Below, in pieces: positions 41,121 to 49,483 of a stretch of DNA of 64,000 bases. The notes under the pieces were generated by a model that worked only from the letters and a program-made list of their open reading frames with translations, searched no databases and was not told the origin of the DNA. The stretch is from contig JANRJI010000097.1 of assembly GCA_033764055.1 (NCBI GenBank), positions 57,019-121,018 on the forward strand. Reading direction: 5' to 3'. A program made the translations under genes and the position numbers. The DNA comes from Ga0077555 sp033764055. Lineage in GTDB: Bacteria > Pseudomonadota > Alphaproteobacteria > Rhizobiales > Hyphomicrobiaceae. Numbering within the stretch: the first letter of the stretch is position 1; every line of letters starts with the position of its first letter.

Positions 41121-41759
41121 ATGGCCAAGGGCATTCTCATCGCAGCCTTCGATTTCACCAAGACCCATCACGACGAGTTCCACGACTGGTACGATCTCGA
41201 GCACGTGCCCGAGCGCCAGCGCGTCAAGGGCTTCGGCACCTGCGAGCGCTGGATCGGCACCGAGGCACCGAACATCTCGGTCGCGACCTACGACCTGGAT
41301 ACGGTCGAGGTGCTGCGCAGCGACGCCTACAAGGCGATCGCCTACGACAACCTGTCCGTCTGGTCGAAGCGCGTCACCGCGATGGCCAATCGCTTGCTGC
41401 GCTTCGAGGGCTCCCAGACCGTTCCCGGCGATGCCGCAGCTCCGGCCGGCGCCGGCGGCTTCCTGCTCAATGCCATGAACGTGGCGCCCGAGGCGGAGGC
41501 CGACTTCAACAAGTGGTACGACGAGGAGCACATTCCGGCGCTCGCCGCCGTGCCGGGAACCCTCGCAGCGCGCCGTTACGTCTCGACGGAGAAGGGCGGA
41601 TCGCACAAGTACGTGGCGATCTATCACCTGAAATCGCCCGAGGTGGTGGCGGGAGCGGCATGGAGGAAGGCGGTCGAGACGCCTTGGACGATGCGGATCC
41701 GTCCGCATATGCGCGACCGGGTGCGGATCGTCACGAAAGCCTACGTGCGCGGCAAGTAG
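41121..41759 (+). CDS. Duplicated dimeric alpha-beta barrel (ferredoxin-like) protein
   Basis: A 212-residue cytoplasmic protein made of two similar halves. The first half carries the motif FHDWYDLEHVPER, the second FNKWYDEEHIPAL, each following a beta strand (ILIAAFDFT and GFLLNAMNV). The repeated WYD-x-EH motif resembles EthD-like and other dimeric alpha-beta barrel proteins, which hold small hydrophobic or aromatic compounds and include monooxygenase accessory and isomerase enzymes. I cannot assign a reaction. Start ATG 41121 follows GGAGGA. Placement between an SDR and an enoyl-CoA hydratase gene points to a catabolic role. Confidence 0.8.
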   Translation: MAKGILIAAFDFTKTHHDEFHDWYDLEHVPERQRVKGFGTCERWIGTEAPNISVATYDLDTVEVLRSDAYKAIAYDNLSVWSKRVTAMANRLLRFEGSQTVPGDAAAPAGAGGFLLNAMNVAPEAEADFNKWYDEEHIPALAAVPGTLAARRYVSTEKGGSHKYVAIYHLKSPEVVAGAAWRKAVETPWTMRIRPHMRDRVRIVTKAYVRGK

Positions 41760-41848
41760 CGTCGCGGGATCGCCCGCGCCGTGGGCGGTTTGCCATATGT
41801 CGGTCCGGCTCCGGCCGGGCCGCAACTTCACAGCAGGATGGAACGGGC

Positions 41849-42673
41849 ATGTCGGCCGAGCGCACGATCGAGACGGGGACGGGACAGCTACTGTGCTCGG
41901 TGCGGGAGGGCGTGGCCATTCTCACGCTCAACCGCCCGGAGGCGCGCAACGCGCTGTCGACCGAGCTGTCGCCTGCCTTGCGGCGCATGATCGCCGCGTG
42001 CGGCGCCGATCCCGGGGTGCGCGCTCTACTGATCACGGGCGCCGGGACCGCGTTCTGTGCCGGAGGCGACGTCAAGAACATGGGCGACCGCCGTGCGCCC
42101 ACCGATCACACGCACGACGAGAAATTCCGCATCATGCAGGAGCGGCACCGCGGCAGCGCCGGGGCGCTCTACACGCTCAGGAAGCCGACGGTGGCGGCGC
42201 TGCCGGGTGCTGCAGCCGGTGCGGGCCTCGCGCTGGCGCTCGCTTGCGACATCCGCATCGCCGCGGCCTCGGCCTTCGTGACCACCGGATACGTCAAGGT
42301 CGGGCTCTCCGGCGACTATGGCGTGGCGTGGCTGCTGACGCGGGCCGCCGGGGCCAGCCGCGCACGCGAGCTGATGCTGACGGCCGAGCGGGTCGAGGCG
42401 AAACGCGCCGAGGAGCTCGGCATCGTCCATCGCGTGGTCGACGACGCTGTGCTGCAGCAGGAGGCCTTCGCGCTGGCCCGGTCGCTCGCGGCCGGGCCTT
42501 CGGTCGCCATCGGCTACATCAAGGACAATCTCGACGAGGCACTCGAGCTGTCGCACATCGAGGCGATCGACCGCGAGGCCGAGCGCATGATGCGCACCCA
42601 AGGCACCGACGATCACAAGGAGGCCGTGCGCGCCTTCGTCGAGAAGCGCAAGCCGGTGTTCAAGGGGCGATGA
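41849..42673 (+). CDS. Enoyl-CoA hydratase/isomerase family protein
   Basis: A crotonase-fold enzyme of 274 residues that binds acyl-CoA thioesters. It has AILTLNRPEARNALS, the first oxyanion-hole segment ITGAGTAFCAGGDVKNMG, the second oxyanion glycine in LPGAAAGAGLALALACD, and a FVTTGYVKVGLSGDYG active-site strand. In that strand the acidic residues usual for hydratases are not both evident: the second catalytic position is Asp in SGDYG, while the first is not obvious. Hydration, isomerisation or C-C cleavage are all possible. It ends the plus-strand catabolic run, 89 bp after the duplicated barrel gene. Confidence 0.9.
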   Translation: MSAERTIETGTGQLLCSVREGVAILTLNRPEARNALSTELSPALRRMIAACGADPGVRALLITGAGTAFCAGGDVKNMGDRRAPTDHTHDEKFRIMQERHRGSAGALYTLRKPTVAALPGAAAGAGLALALACDIRIAAASAFVTTGYVKVGLSGDYGVAWLLTRAAGASRARELMLTAERVEAKRAEELGIVHRVVDDAVLQQEAFALARSLAAGPSVAIGYIKDNLDEALELSHIEAIDREAERMMRTQGTDDHKEAVRAFVEKRKPVFKGR

Positions 42674-42798
42674 GCGAAAATCGGCCGGACACGGAGGCAT
42701 TGCTCGCAGTTCGGAGCGCAATCCATTGCGGCGCCGGAGAGGATCGGGGCTAAGGTGGTTTTCGTCGGCCATGCAACGCGGCAGAACGCGAGGGCACG

Positions 42799-43124
42799 AT
42801 GAAGCTACGCATCGGTTACGAGTTGCACTACGCCTTCCCTCGGCCGACACTCTGAATGTTCATTTCTCACGCGCCTCCGAGCTCCAGGCTCCGACATCCG
42901 GACGAGCCCGCCGGGCCGATCGCAGGGTTCCGCGACGGCTACGGCAACTGCTGTTCCCGGCTTCTGGCACCGGCCGGCAAGATTGGCATGCACATCGTTT
43001 AATGCCTCACCGGGGAACACCGTGTCCGGCAGGCCGGTTTCGCCGACCATGGCGTCCGTCGAGGTCCGACACCCGAGACGAAGAGGTCGTCGTCCACAGC
43101 GCGCAAAGCGGCGCGCCGGCGTAG
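42799..43124 (+). pseudogene. Decayed transglutaminase-like gene (N-terminal remnant)
   Basis: An ATG at 42799 opens MKLRIGYELHYAFPRPT, the start of the bacterial transglutaminase N-terminal domain, and meets a TGA at 42853. The family sequence resumes in another frame (LNVHFSRASELQAP, from 42852) and then returns to the first frame at about 42895, reading PAGPIAGFRDGYGNCCSRLLAPAG before a TAA at 43000-43002. A possible later trace, EEVVVHSAQS, is in yet another frame near 43090. The catalytic transglutaminase core is missing; glcF begins to be encoded at 43125 on the other strand. Two shifts and several stops make this a relic. Two offsetting single-base indels would explain the central part. 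Confidence 0.78.
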
Positions 43125-44486
43125 CTATTCCGCCGCCGCTGCCGGCTGGGGCACGTCTGTCACCGCGCCCTCAAATTTCTCGAGACCCTTCGGGATCGGT
43201 CCGCCGCAGGCCCAGTCGACCAGCTCGATAGTATGCACGACGGGGATCGGTGTGCCGAGCTGGATCTGGGTGATGCAGCCGAGGTTGCCGGCGGCGATGA
43301 TGTCCGGGCGCACGCTCTCGATGTTGTCCACCTTGCGCTGGCGGAGCTGGCCGGCGAGCTCCGGCTGCAGGATGTTGTAGACGCCCGCGGATCCGCAGCA
43401 GATATGGCCTTCCGGCACGTCGAGCACCGTGAAGCCCGCCTTGCGCAACAGTGCCTTCGGCTCGTCGATGATGCGCTGTCCGTGCTGCATCGAGCAGGCC
43501 GAGTGATAGGCGACGCGCAGGCTCGACCAGCGTTTGGGCGCGCCGAGATCGTGCTCGGCGAGGAACTCGGTCACGTCCTTTGCCAACGCGGAGATCTCGG
43601 CCGCTCGGCGAGCGTGTCCGGGATGGGCCTTGAGCAGGTGGCCGTAGTCCTTGACCATCGTCCCGCAGCCGGACGCGTTGATCAGGATGGCGTCGACGGG
43701 CGCCTTGCTCATGGCCTTGACCCAGGCGTCGACGTTGGCCTTGGCCTGGGCGACGGCCATGGCCTCCTTGCCCATGTGGTGGACGAGCGCGCCGCAGCAG
43801 CCAGCACCCGCGGCCACCTCGACGTCGACGCCGCGGCGGGCAAGCAGACGGATGGTGGCGTCGTTGATCTCGGGTCGCAGGACCTGCTGCGCGCAGCCGG
43901 CGAGCAGGATCACGCGCTTGCGACGCTCGCCCTCCTCGAGCGGCGCAGCGCTCGCTGTGCCGGGACCCTGGTACCTGGGCTCGCGGATCGGTGTCTTCGG
44001 CGCGAGAGCGAGCATCGCCTCGACCTGGGGCAGGCCGAGGCGCTTGAGGAGCGGAGCGAAAGGTCGCCCCATGGGGGCCAGCGCCAGCGCGCGCCGGAAC
44101 CGCTCCGGGTGGGGAATGAGGTACGCCAGCGTCCAGCGGACGAGACGCTCCGGCAGGCTGCGATGGCCCGTCTCCTCGATGTGTGCCCGGGCGAGGTCGA
44201 CGAGGTGCATGTAGTCGACGCCCGACGGGCACGTCGTCATGCATGACAGGCACGACAGGCAGCGGTCGACGTGGTGCTGCACCTCGGTCGAGGCGCGTAC
44301 ATCGCGCTCGAACATGTCCTTCATCAGGTAGATGCGCCCGCGCGGGCTGTCGCGCTCGTCGCCGAGCATGACGTAGGTGGAGCAGGTGGCAGTGCAAAGG
44401 CCGCAGTGGACGCAGCGGCGCAGGATGCTCTCGGCTTCGGCGGCGCGCGGATCCTCGAGCTGCTTGGCGGTGAAATTGGTCTGCAT
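43125..44486 (-). CDS. glcF: Glycolate oxidase iron-sulfur subunit
   Basis: GlcF passes electrons from the GlcDE flavin subunits, which oxidise glycolate to glyoxylate, towards the respiratory chain. The 453 residues include two [4Fe-4S] ferredoxin motifs (CVHCGLCTATC and CLSCLSCMTTC) within the first 100 residues, followed by two CCG domains with GAGCCGALVHH and EGHICCGSAG. Length and domain order are standard. Its partners glcE and glcD lie further upstream in the same orientation, but 2.05 kb of other DNA, carrying a GMC oxidoreductase on the opposite strand, separates glcE from glcF. glcF therefore needs its own promoter within 44487-44662. Confidence 0.94.
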   Translation of the reverse strand: MQTNFTAKQLEDPRAAEAESILRRCVHCGLCTATCSTYVMLGDERDSPRGRIYLMKDMFERDVRASTEVQHHVDRCLSCLSCMTTCPSGVDYMHLVDLARAHIEETGHRSLPERLVRWTLAYLIPHPERFRRALALAPMGRPFAPLLKRLGLPQVEAMLALAPKTPIREPRYQGPGTASAAPLEEGERRKRVILLAGCAQQVLRPEINDATIRLLARRGVDVEVAAGAGCCGALVHHMGKEAMAVAQAKANVDAWVKAMSKAPVDAILINASGCGTMVKDYGHLLKAHPGHARRAAEISALAKDVTEFLAEHDLGAPKRWSSLRVAYHSACSMQHGQRIIDEPKALLRKAGFTVLDVPEGHICCGSAGVYNILQPELAGQLRQRKVDNIESVRPDIIAAGNLGCITQIQLGTPIPVVHTIELVDWACGGPIPKGLEKFEGAVTDVPQPAAAAE

Positions 44487-44662
44487 GGGGCTCCGGGCGC
44501 CTGCGTCGGCGGGTCTGGTCGGTGACGGGCGAAGGCTGGGGGACTCTAGGCAAATTTGCGCGGTCGTTCCACCGTCTGCTCGGCTCCTGCGCGATCCGAT
44601 TGCGCGGACGCTGCGCCTTCGGCATCCTGAGGCCCAAGGAACGAATGCCCAGCGGGGTAACG

Positions 44663-46375
44663 ATGGAATTCGACTTCATCATCGTCGGTGGCGGCTCGGC
44701 TGGCTCGGTGCTCGCCAACCGTCTCTCGGCGCGCAGCACCAACAAGGTTCTCGTCTGCGAGGCCGGCGAGGATACACCGCCCGGCAAAGAGCCGCCGGAG
44801 GTGCTCGATTCCTACTCGGGCACCGCCTACCTCAACAATCGGTTCCTCTGGTCCGAGCTGAAGGTCTCGACCGAGGTCGTCTCGCACAACAACGACCCGA
44901 GCGCGCCGAAGCCGAAGCTCCGGAAATACGAGCAGGCACGCGTGCTCGGCGGCGGCTCGTCGATCAATGGCCAGATGGCCAATCGTGGTGCGCCGACCGA
45001 CTACGACGAATGGCATGCGCGCGGCGCTACCGGTTGGAAGTGGGAGAGCGTGCTACCTTATTTCAAGAAGCTCGAGCGGGACCTGGACTTCGACAACGAA
45101 TGGCACGGCACGGATGGCCCCATCCCCGTGCGCCGCGTTCCCGAGAAGCAGTGGCCGGGGCATGCGAAGGCACTGAAGGAGGCGTTCAGGCGGGCAGGCT
45201 ACAAGTATCTCGACGACCAGAACGGCCACTTCGAGGACGGGTACTTCCCGATCACGATCTCGAATGCCAACGAGCAGCGCGTTTCCGCCTCGATTGGGTA
45301 TCTCAACGCCGAGGTGCGCCGCCGCCCCAATCTGACCATCTCGACCCACACCCAGGTGACGGAGCTGCTGTTCGAGGATCTCGCCTGCGTCGGCGTCAAA
45401 GCCCTGGTCAACGGGCGCCCGACCGAGTTCCGCGCCAGGGAGGTCATCCTGTCCTCGGGCGCGATCCACTCGCCGGCGCATCTGATGCGCGCCGGCATCG
45501 GCCCAGCCGGTCATTTGAGGGACCTCGGCATTCCCGTTCGTCATGCGTTGTTCGGCGTCGGCCAGCGCCTGATGGATCATCCCTCGATCGCGCTCGCCGC
45601 GTTCCTCAAGAAGCATGCCCGCGTCACCAACAAGGAGACCCGCCGGCACCTCTTCATCGGCATGCGCTACTCGTCGCAGATCGGCGGCGCCCCGCCCGGG
45701 GACATGTTCGTCGTCGGCGCGACGAAGACCTCCTGGCACGCAGTCGGCGAGCAGATCGGCACCTTCATCCTGTTCGTCAACAAGACCTACTCGGAGACGG
45801 GGCAGGTGCGGCTAAAGTCGCGGAACCCGAGCGACGAGCCGGACGTCGAGTTCAACCTGCTGTCGGATAGACGCGATCTGGAGCGCCTGGCCGACGGCAT
45901 CAAGCGGCTGGCGCCGATCTACGCCGATCCGACGATGCAGCAGGCGATCAGCGATCCGTTTCCGGCGAGCTACTCCGACAAGGTGCGGCAGGTCGGTGAG
46001 ATCAACACCAAGAACCGAATTCTGACGAGCATCGCCGCGACGCTGCTCGACGGTCCGAGCTTCCTCCGAAAGCTGCTGATCCAGAAAGTGATCATGGAGG
46101 GCTACACCCTCGAGGATGTTTGCAACAACGAGGAGGCGGCCGAGGACTTCATCCGCAAGGCGGCGGTCGGCGTATGGCACGCGTCGTGCACCTGTCGCAT
46201 GGGCTCGCGCGACGATCCGATGTCTGTGACGGATCCCGCCGGCCGCGTCCGCGGCGTCGGTGGACTGCGCGTCGTCGATGCATCGATCTTCCCCGTGGTG
46301 CCCTGCGCCAACACCAACTTCCCGACCATCATGACCGCGGAGAAGGTGGCGGACGCGATCCTCGCCGGGCAGTAG
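44663..46375 (+). CDS. GMC-family FAD-dependent oxidoreductase
   Basis: A choline-dehydrogenase-like alcohol oxidoreductase of 570 residues. The FAD motif is IIVGGGSAGSVLANRL at about 6-21, then KYEQARVLGGGSSINGQMANRG. GMC signature 2 reads SSGAIHSPAHLMRAGIG, and the C-terminal catalytic region has WHASCTCRMG (active-site His) and NTNFPTIMTAEK. An ATG at 44645 with AAGGA is an alternative start that adds six residues. The substrate alcohol is unknown. The gene sits inside the glc locus on the opposite strand, between glcE and glcF. Confidence 0.92.
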   Translation: MEFDFIIVGGGSAGSVLANRLSARSTNKVLVCEAGEDTPPGKEPPEVLDSYSGTAYLNNRFLWSELKVSTEVVSHNNDPSAPKPKLRKYEQARVLGGGSSINGQMANRGAPTDYDEWHARGATGWKWESVLPYFKKLERDLDFDNEWHGTDGPIPVRRVPEKQWPGHAKALKEAFRRAGYKYLDDQNGHFEDGYFPITISNANEQRVSASIGYLNAEVRRRPNLTISTHTQVTELLFEDLACVGVKALVNGRPTEFRAREVILSSGAIHSPAHLMRAGIGPAGHLRDLGIPVRHALFGVGQRLMDHPSIALAAFLKKHARVTNKETRRHLFIGMRYSSQIGGAPPGDMFVVGATKTSWHAVGEQIGTFILFVNKTYSETGQVRLKSRNPSDEPDVEFNLLSDRRDLERLADGIKRLAPIYADPTMQQAISDPFPASYSDKVRQVGEINTKNRILTSIAATLLDGPSFLRKLLIQKVIMEGYTLEDVCNNEEAAEDFIRKAAVGVWHASCTCRMGSRDDPMSVTDPAGRVRGVGGLRVVDASIFPVVPCANTNFPTIMTAEKVADAILAGQ

Positions 46376-46537
46376 CTGGGCAGTACGCCCATGCCCTTTC
46401 GGGCTGGCTCCCTCATTCTCTCGACCCTGGAGAGCTGCAGCCGGGCCCGATCGGGAGAGCCATTCTCTCAGCCACCTGGGAAGGGGCGCCGGCGCAGCAC
46501 AAGAAGGCGGGCCGGCAGGTAAAAAGCGTGCCTTCGG

Positions 46538-47764
46538 CTAGAATGCCGCCTGCATCCGGCCCCGGTTGAGGATGCCGGCGGGATCGAATGTCCGCTTGAG
46601 CTTCGCCGAGAGGCGCGCGAGGCCGGGCTCCAGTGGTTGGAACACGTCGATCGTGGCCCGCACTGCCGGCTCCGCGCGTATGAGCGTGGCATGCCCTCCA
46701 TGGCTGGCGATAACGCGCCGGATGTCGGCAGCGCCGGCGTCCGAGGTCGGCAGAACCTCGGCCCAGATGAGACCGCCCCCCCAGTCGTAATAGGCGTTGC
46801 AGGTCATGAAGCCGGCGATGCCGGCCATGACCTTGGGGCCGGCCTGCGGCGACGTCGAAATGCGCCAGAGCGGTGCCGTCGAGCCCTGCAGCACGGAAAG
46901 CTGCCGCAACTCGTCCCAGAAGGCGAGCGAGCTGTCGTTGTCGAGCACGTGCACGTCGCCGAAGAGCTTCAACTCATCCTTGAGGCGACCGATGCGATGG
47001 GCGACCGAGGCCGAGAAATTCTCGATCCGCACAGCCGTGATGGCGCGGTGCTCCGATCGCAGGCCCTGGTGCCAGAGGCGGGCCGCGAGGGCCTTCTGCA
47101 AATGCACGGCTCCGGTCGTCTCGAAGGGGCTTGCCGCCGCGGCGCTGAGCGCCTCGACGGCAATGCCGTCATCGAGGCCGAGCAGGAAGAGTGTCGCAGT
47201 CTCCTCGGGGCGCGGCATCACCTTGAACGTAACCTCGGTGAGGACTGCGAGCGTGCCCCAGCTACCGGCCAGCATCCGCGCGAGATCGAGACCTGTGACG
47301 TTCTTCATCACGCGTCCGCCCGAGCGGAACGCGACACCCTCACCGGAAATGGCGGTGACGCCGAGCAGATGGTCGCGCGCGGCGCCCACCGCGAAGCGGC
47401 GCGCACCGGAGAGGTTCATGGCGAAGAGCGCGCCGATGGTGCCCTGGCCGGGCTCCTGGCCGGCGAGCAGGGAAAGGTCGATCGGCTCGAAGGCCAGCAT
47501 CTGGTTGCGGCTCGCCAGGTCGGCCTCGATCCGTGTAAGGGGAGTGCCGGCGCGCGCGGCCATGACGAGCTCGGACGGCTCGTAGAGCCGGACACCGGTC
47601 AGCGACGTGGTGGTCATGACCAGCCCGGCGTCCGTGGGGCGCCCGATGGCTCTCTTGGTGCCAGCGCCGACCACCTCGACCGGCGTGCCGGCCTTCGTCG
47701 CCTCGATCAGCGAGCGCTGCAACTCCCACTCGGTGGCCGGCCGGAGAAGGGTAGGGCTCTGCAA
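46538..47764 (-). CDS. glcE: Glycolate oxidase FAD-binding subunit
   Basis: GlcE is the smaller FAD-binding subunit of glycolate oxidase. The 408-residue protein begins at a TTG (47764) with AGGAG upstream; no ATG fits. The FAD-binding fold shows VEVVGAGTKRAIGRP, LSLLAGQEPGQGTIGALFAMN, and FRSGGRVMKNVTGLDLARML, characteristic of GlcE. The C-terminus ends FDPAGILNRGRM. It follows glcD by 44 bp and is probably translated from the same message. Its 3' neighbour is the convergent GMC oxidoreductase gene, not glcF. Confidence 0.93.
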   Translation of the reverse strand: MQSPTLLRPATEWELQRSLIEATKAGTPVEVVGAGTKRAIGRPTDAGLVMTTTSLTGVRLYEPSELVMAARAGTPLTRIEADLASRNQMLAFEPIDLSLLAGQEPGQGTIGALFAMNLSGARRFAVGAARDHLLGVTAISGEGVAFRSGGRVMKNVTGLDLARMLAGSWGTLAVLTEVTFKVMPRPEETATLFLLGLDDGIAVEALSAAAASPFETTGAVHLQKALAARLWHQGLRSEHRAITAVRIENFSASVAHRIGRLKDELKLFGDVHVLDNDSSLAFWDELRQLSVLQGSTAPLWRISTSPQAGPKVMAGIAGFMTCNAYYDWGGGLIWAEVLPTSDAGAADIRRVIASHGGHATLIRAEPAVRATIDVFQPLEPGLARLSAKLKRTFDPAGILNRGRMQAAF

Positions 47765-47808
47765 GGTGCGGCTCCTGCTCGGATGGCGTCGACGCGACGG
47801 ATGAAGGC

Positions 47809-49236
47809 TCAGCGGCCCTCTAGGGGGAAGACCTTGGCCGGATTGAGCAGCCAGGCGGGGTCGAAGACGGATTTGACGCGCATCTGCAGAGCCAGCTCCG
47901 TCTCGGTGAACTGGAAACGCATCAGGTCACGCTTCTCGATGCCGACACCGTGCTCGCCGGTCAGGCAGCCACCGACGTCGATGCACAGCTTCAGGATCTC
48001 GGCACCGCACTGCTCGGCGCGCATCATCTCGTCGGGATCATTGGCATTGTACATGATCAGCGGGTGCAGGTTGCCGTCGCCGGCATGGAAGATGTTGGCG
48101 ACCCTGAGCCCGTAGCTGTTGCAGATCTCCGAGATGCGGACCAGCACCTCGGACAGGCGCTGCAGGGGGATCGTGCCGTCCATGCAGTAGTAGTCCGAGA
48201 TGCGTCCGATGGCGCCAAAAGCCGACTTGCGCCCGCGCCAGATGGCGGCACTCTGCTCGGCGCTCTGGCTGACCCGCACCACGGAAGGCGCCATCGGCTG
48301 CACGATGTCGACGATCCGGCCGAGCAGCATCGAGATTTCCTCGGGCGAGCCCTCGACCTCGATGATGAGCAGGGCCTCGACGTCGAGAGGGTAGCCGGCC
48401 TTGGCGAAGGCCTCGCAGACCTCGATGGCGGGCTTGTCCATGAATTCCATGGCGACCGGGATGATGCCGGCACCGATGATGGCCGACACGGCGCGGCCGG
48501 CAGCCTCGCTCGAGTCGAAGCCGAGCAACATCGGCCGGGCACCTTCCGCCTGCCGCAGGATGCGCACGGTGGCCTCTGTGACGACGCCGAGCTGTCCCTC
48601 CGAGCCCACCAGCAGGGCGAGCAGGTCGTAGCCGGGCTGGTCAAGATAGTCGCCGCCGACCTCGATCACCTCCCCGTCTGCGAGGACCAGCTTCAAACCC
48701 AACACGTTGTTGGTGGTCACACCGTATTTGAGGCAATGGGCGCCGCCCGAGTTCATGGCGATGTTGCCGCCGAGCGAGCAGGCGAGCTGGCTCGACGGGT
48801 CGGGGGCATAGAAGAAGCCCTTGGGCGCGACCGCGGCGCTGATGCCGAGGTTGGTGATGCCGACCTCGACACGCGCGGTTCGGTTCTGATAGTCGACCTC
48901 GAGCACGCGATTCATGCGGCTGAGACCAAGCACGATCGAGTCCTCGGTCGGCAGAGCGCCGCCGCAGAGCGAGGTGCCGGCACCTCTCGCCACCACCTTC
49001 ACGTTGTTGGCGCTGCAATATGCGAGCACCTTCGAGACGTGCTCCGTCGAGCGCGCGAGCACCACCGCGAGGGGCATGCAGCGATAGGCGGTGAGCGCAT
49101 CCGTCTCGAACGCGCGGCGCCCGTCCCGGTCCGTGATCACGGCGTCGGCGCCGATCAGGCGCGCCAGATCGCGGGTGATGGTGTCGCGGCGTTGCAGGAC
49201 GCTCTGGTCCGGCGCTGGCATCGCAATCATCGTCAT
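47809..49236 (-). CDS. glcD: Glycolate oxidase, large FAD-linked subunit
   Basis: GlcD is the catalytic flavoprotein that oxidises glycolate (and often D-lactate) to glyoxylate. From ATG 49236 it has 475 residues; a second ATG lies at 49230. The PP-loop-type FAD motif is VARGAGTSLCGGALP, followed by NIAMNSGGAHCLKYG, and GSEGQLGVVTEAT. The C-terminal domain has NIFHAGDGNLHP and GGCLTGEHGVGIEKRD, with family metal/substrate histidines. The frame stays open to 49689, but those residues overlap the divergent LysR gene and are not family-like. The LysR gene divergent from it is the likely regulator of glcDE. Confidence 0.94.
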   Translation of the reverse strand: MTMIAMPAPDQSVLQRRDTITRDLARLIGADAVITDRDGRRAFETDALTAYRCMPLAVVLARSTEHVSKVLAYCSANNVKVVARGAGTSLCGGALPTEDSIVLGLSRMNRVLEVDYQNRTARVEVGITNLGISAAVAPKGFFYAPDPSSQLACSLGGNIAMNSGGAHCLKYGVTTNNVLGLKLVLADGEVIEVGGDYLDQPGYDLLALLVGSEGQLGVVTEATVRILRQAEGARPMLLGFDSSEAAGRAVSAIIGAGIIPVAMEFMDKPAIEVCEAFAKAGYPLDVEALLIIEVEGSPEEISMLLGRIVDIVQPMAPSVVRVSQSAEQSAAIWRGRKSAFGAIGRISDYYCMDGTIPLQRLSEVLVRISEICNSYGLRVANIFHAGDGNLHPLIMYNANDPDEMMRAEQCGAEILKLCIDVGGCLTGEHGVGIEKRDLMRFQFTETELALQMRVKSVFDPAWLLNPAKVFPLEGR

Positions 49237-49483
49237 GGCAGCTCGTCCGTCTCCCCGCCGACCCTGAGAAGCCGACCATCCGGCCCTCGCCGCGAGTGTC
49301 CGCAGCGCGGGACGGCCGCTTCGCGCTCGCTTCGTACTTACGGGAATAAACGTCCGTTCACCAGGGGGACACGAACATGTCTTGAAGGTCGACGATCTGG
49401 AATAGTACTGTTCCCGCGGGGAAATAATCTCCAACTCGAATTTGCCACGGGCGAGCACAATTAACGATTGGGAGACCGCACCC

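Noticed and set aside
41764..41779. Short hairpin after the duplicated barrel gene
   Set aside because: Six-base arms in G+C-rich DNA without a T-run; easily due to chance.
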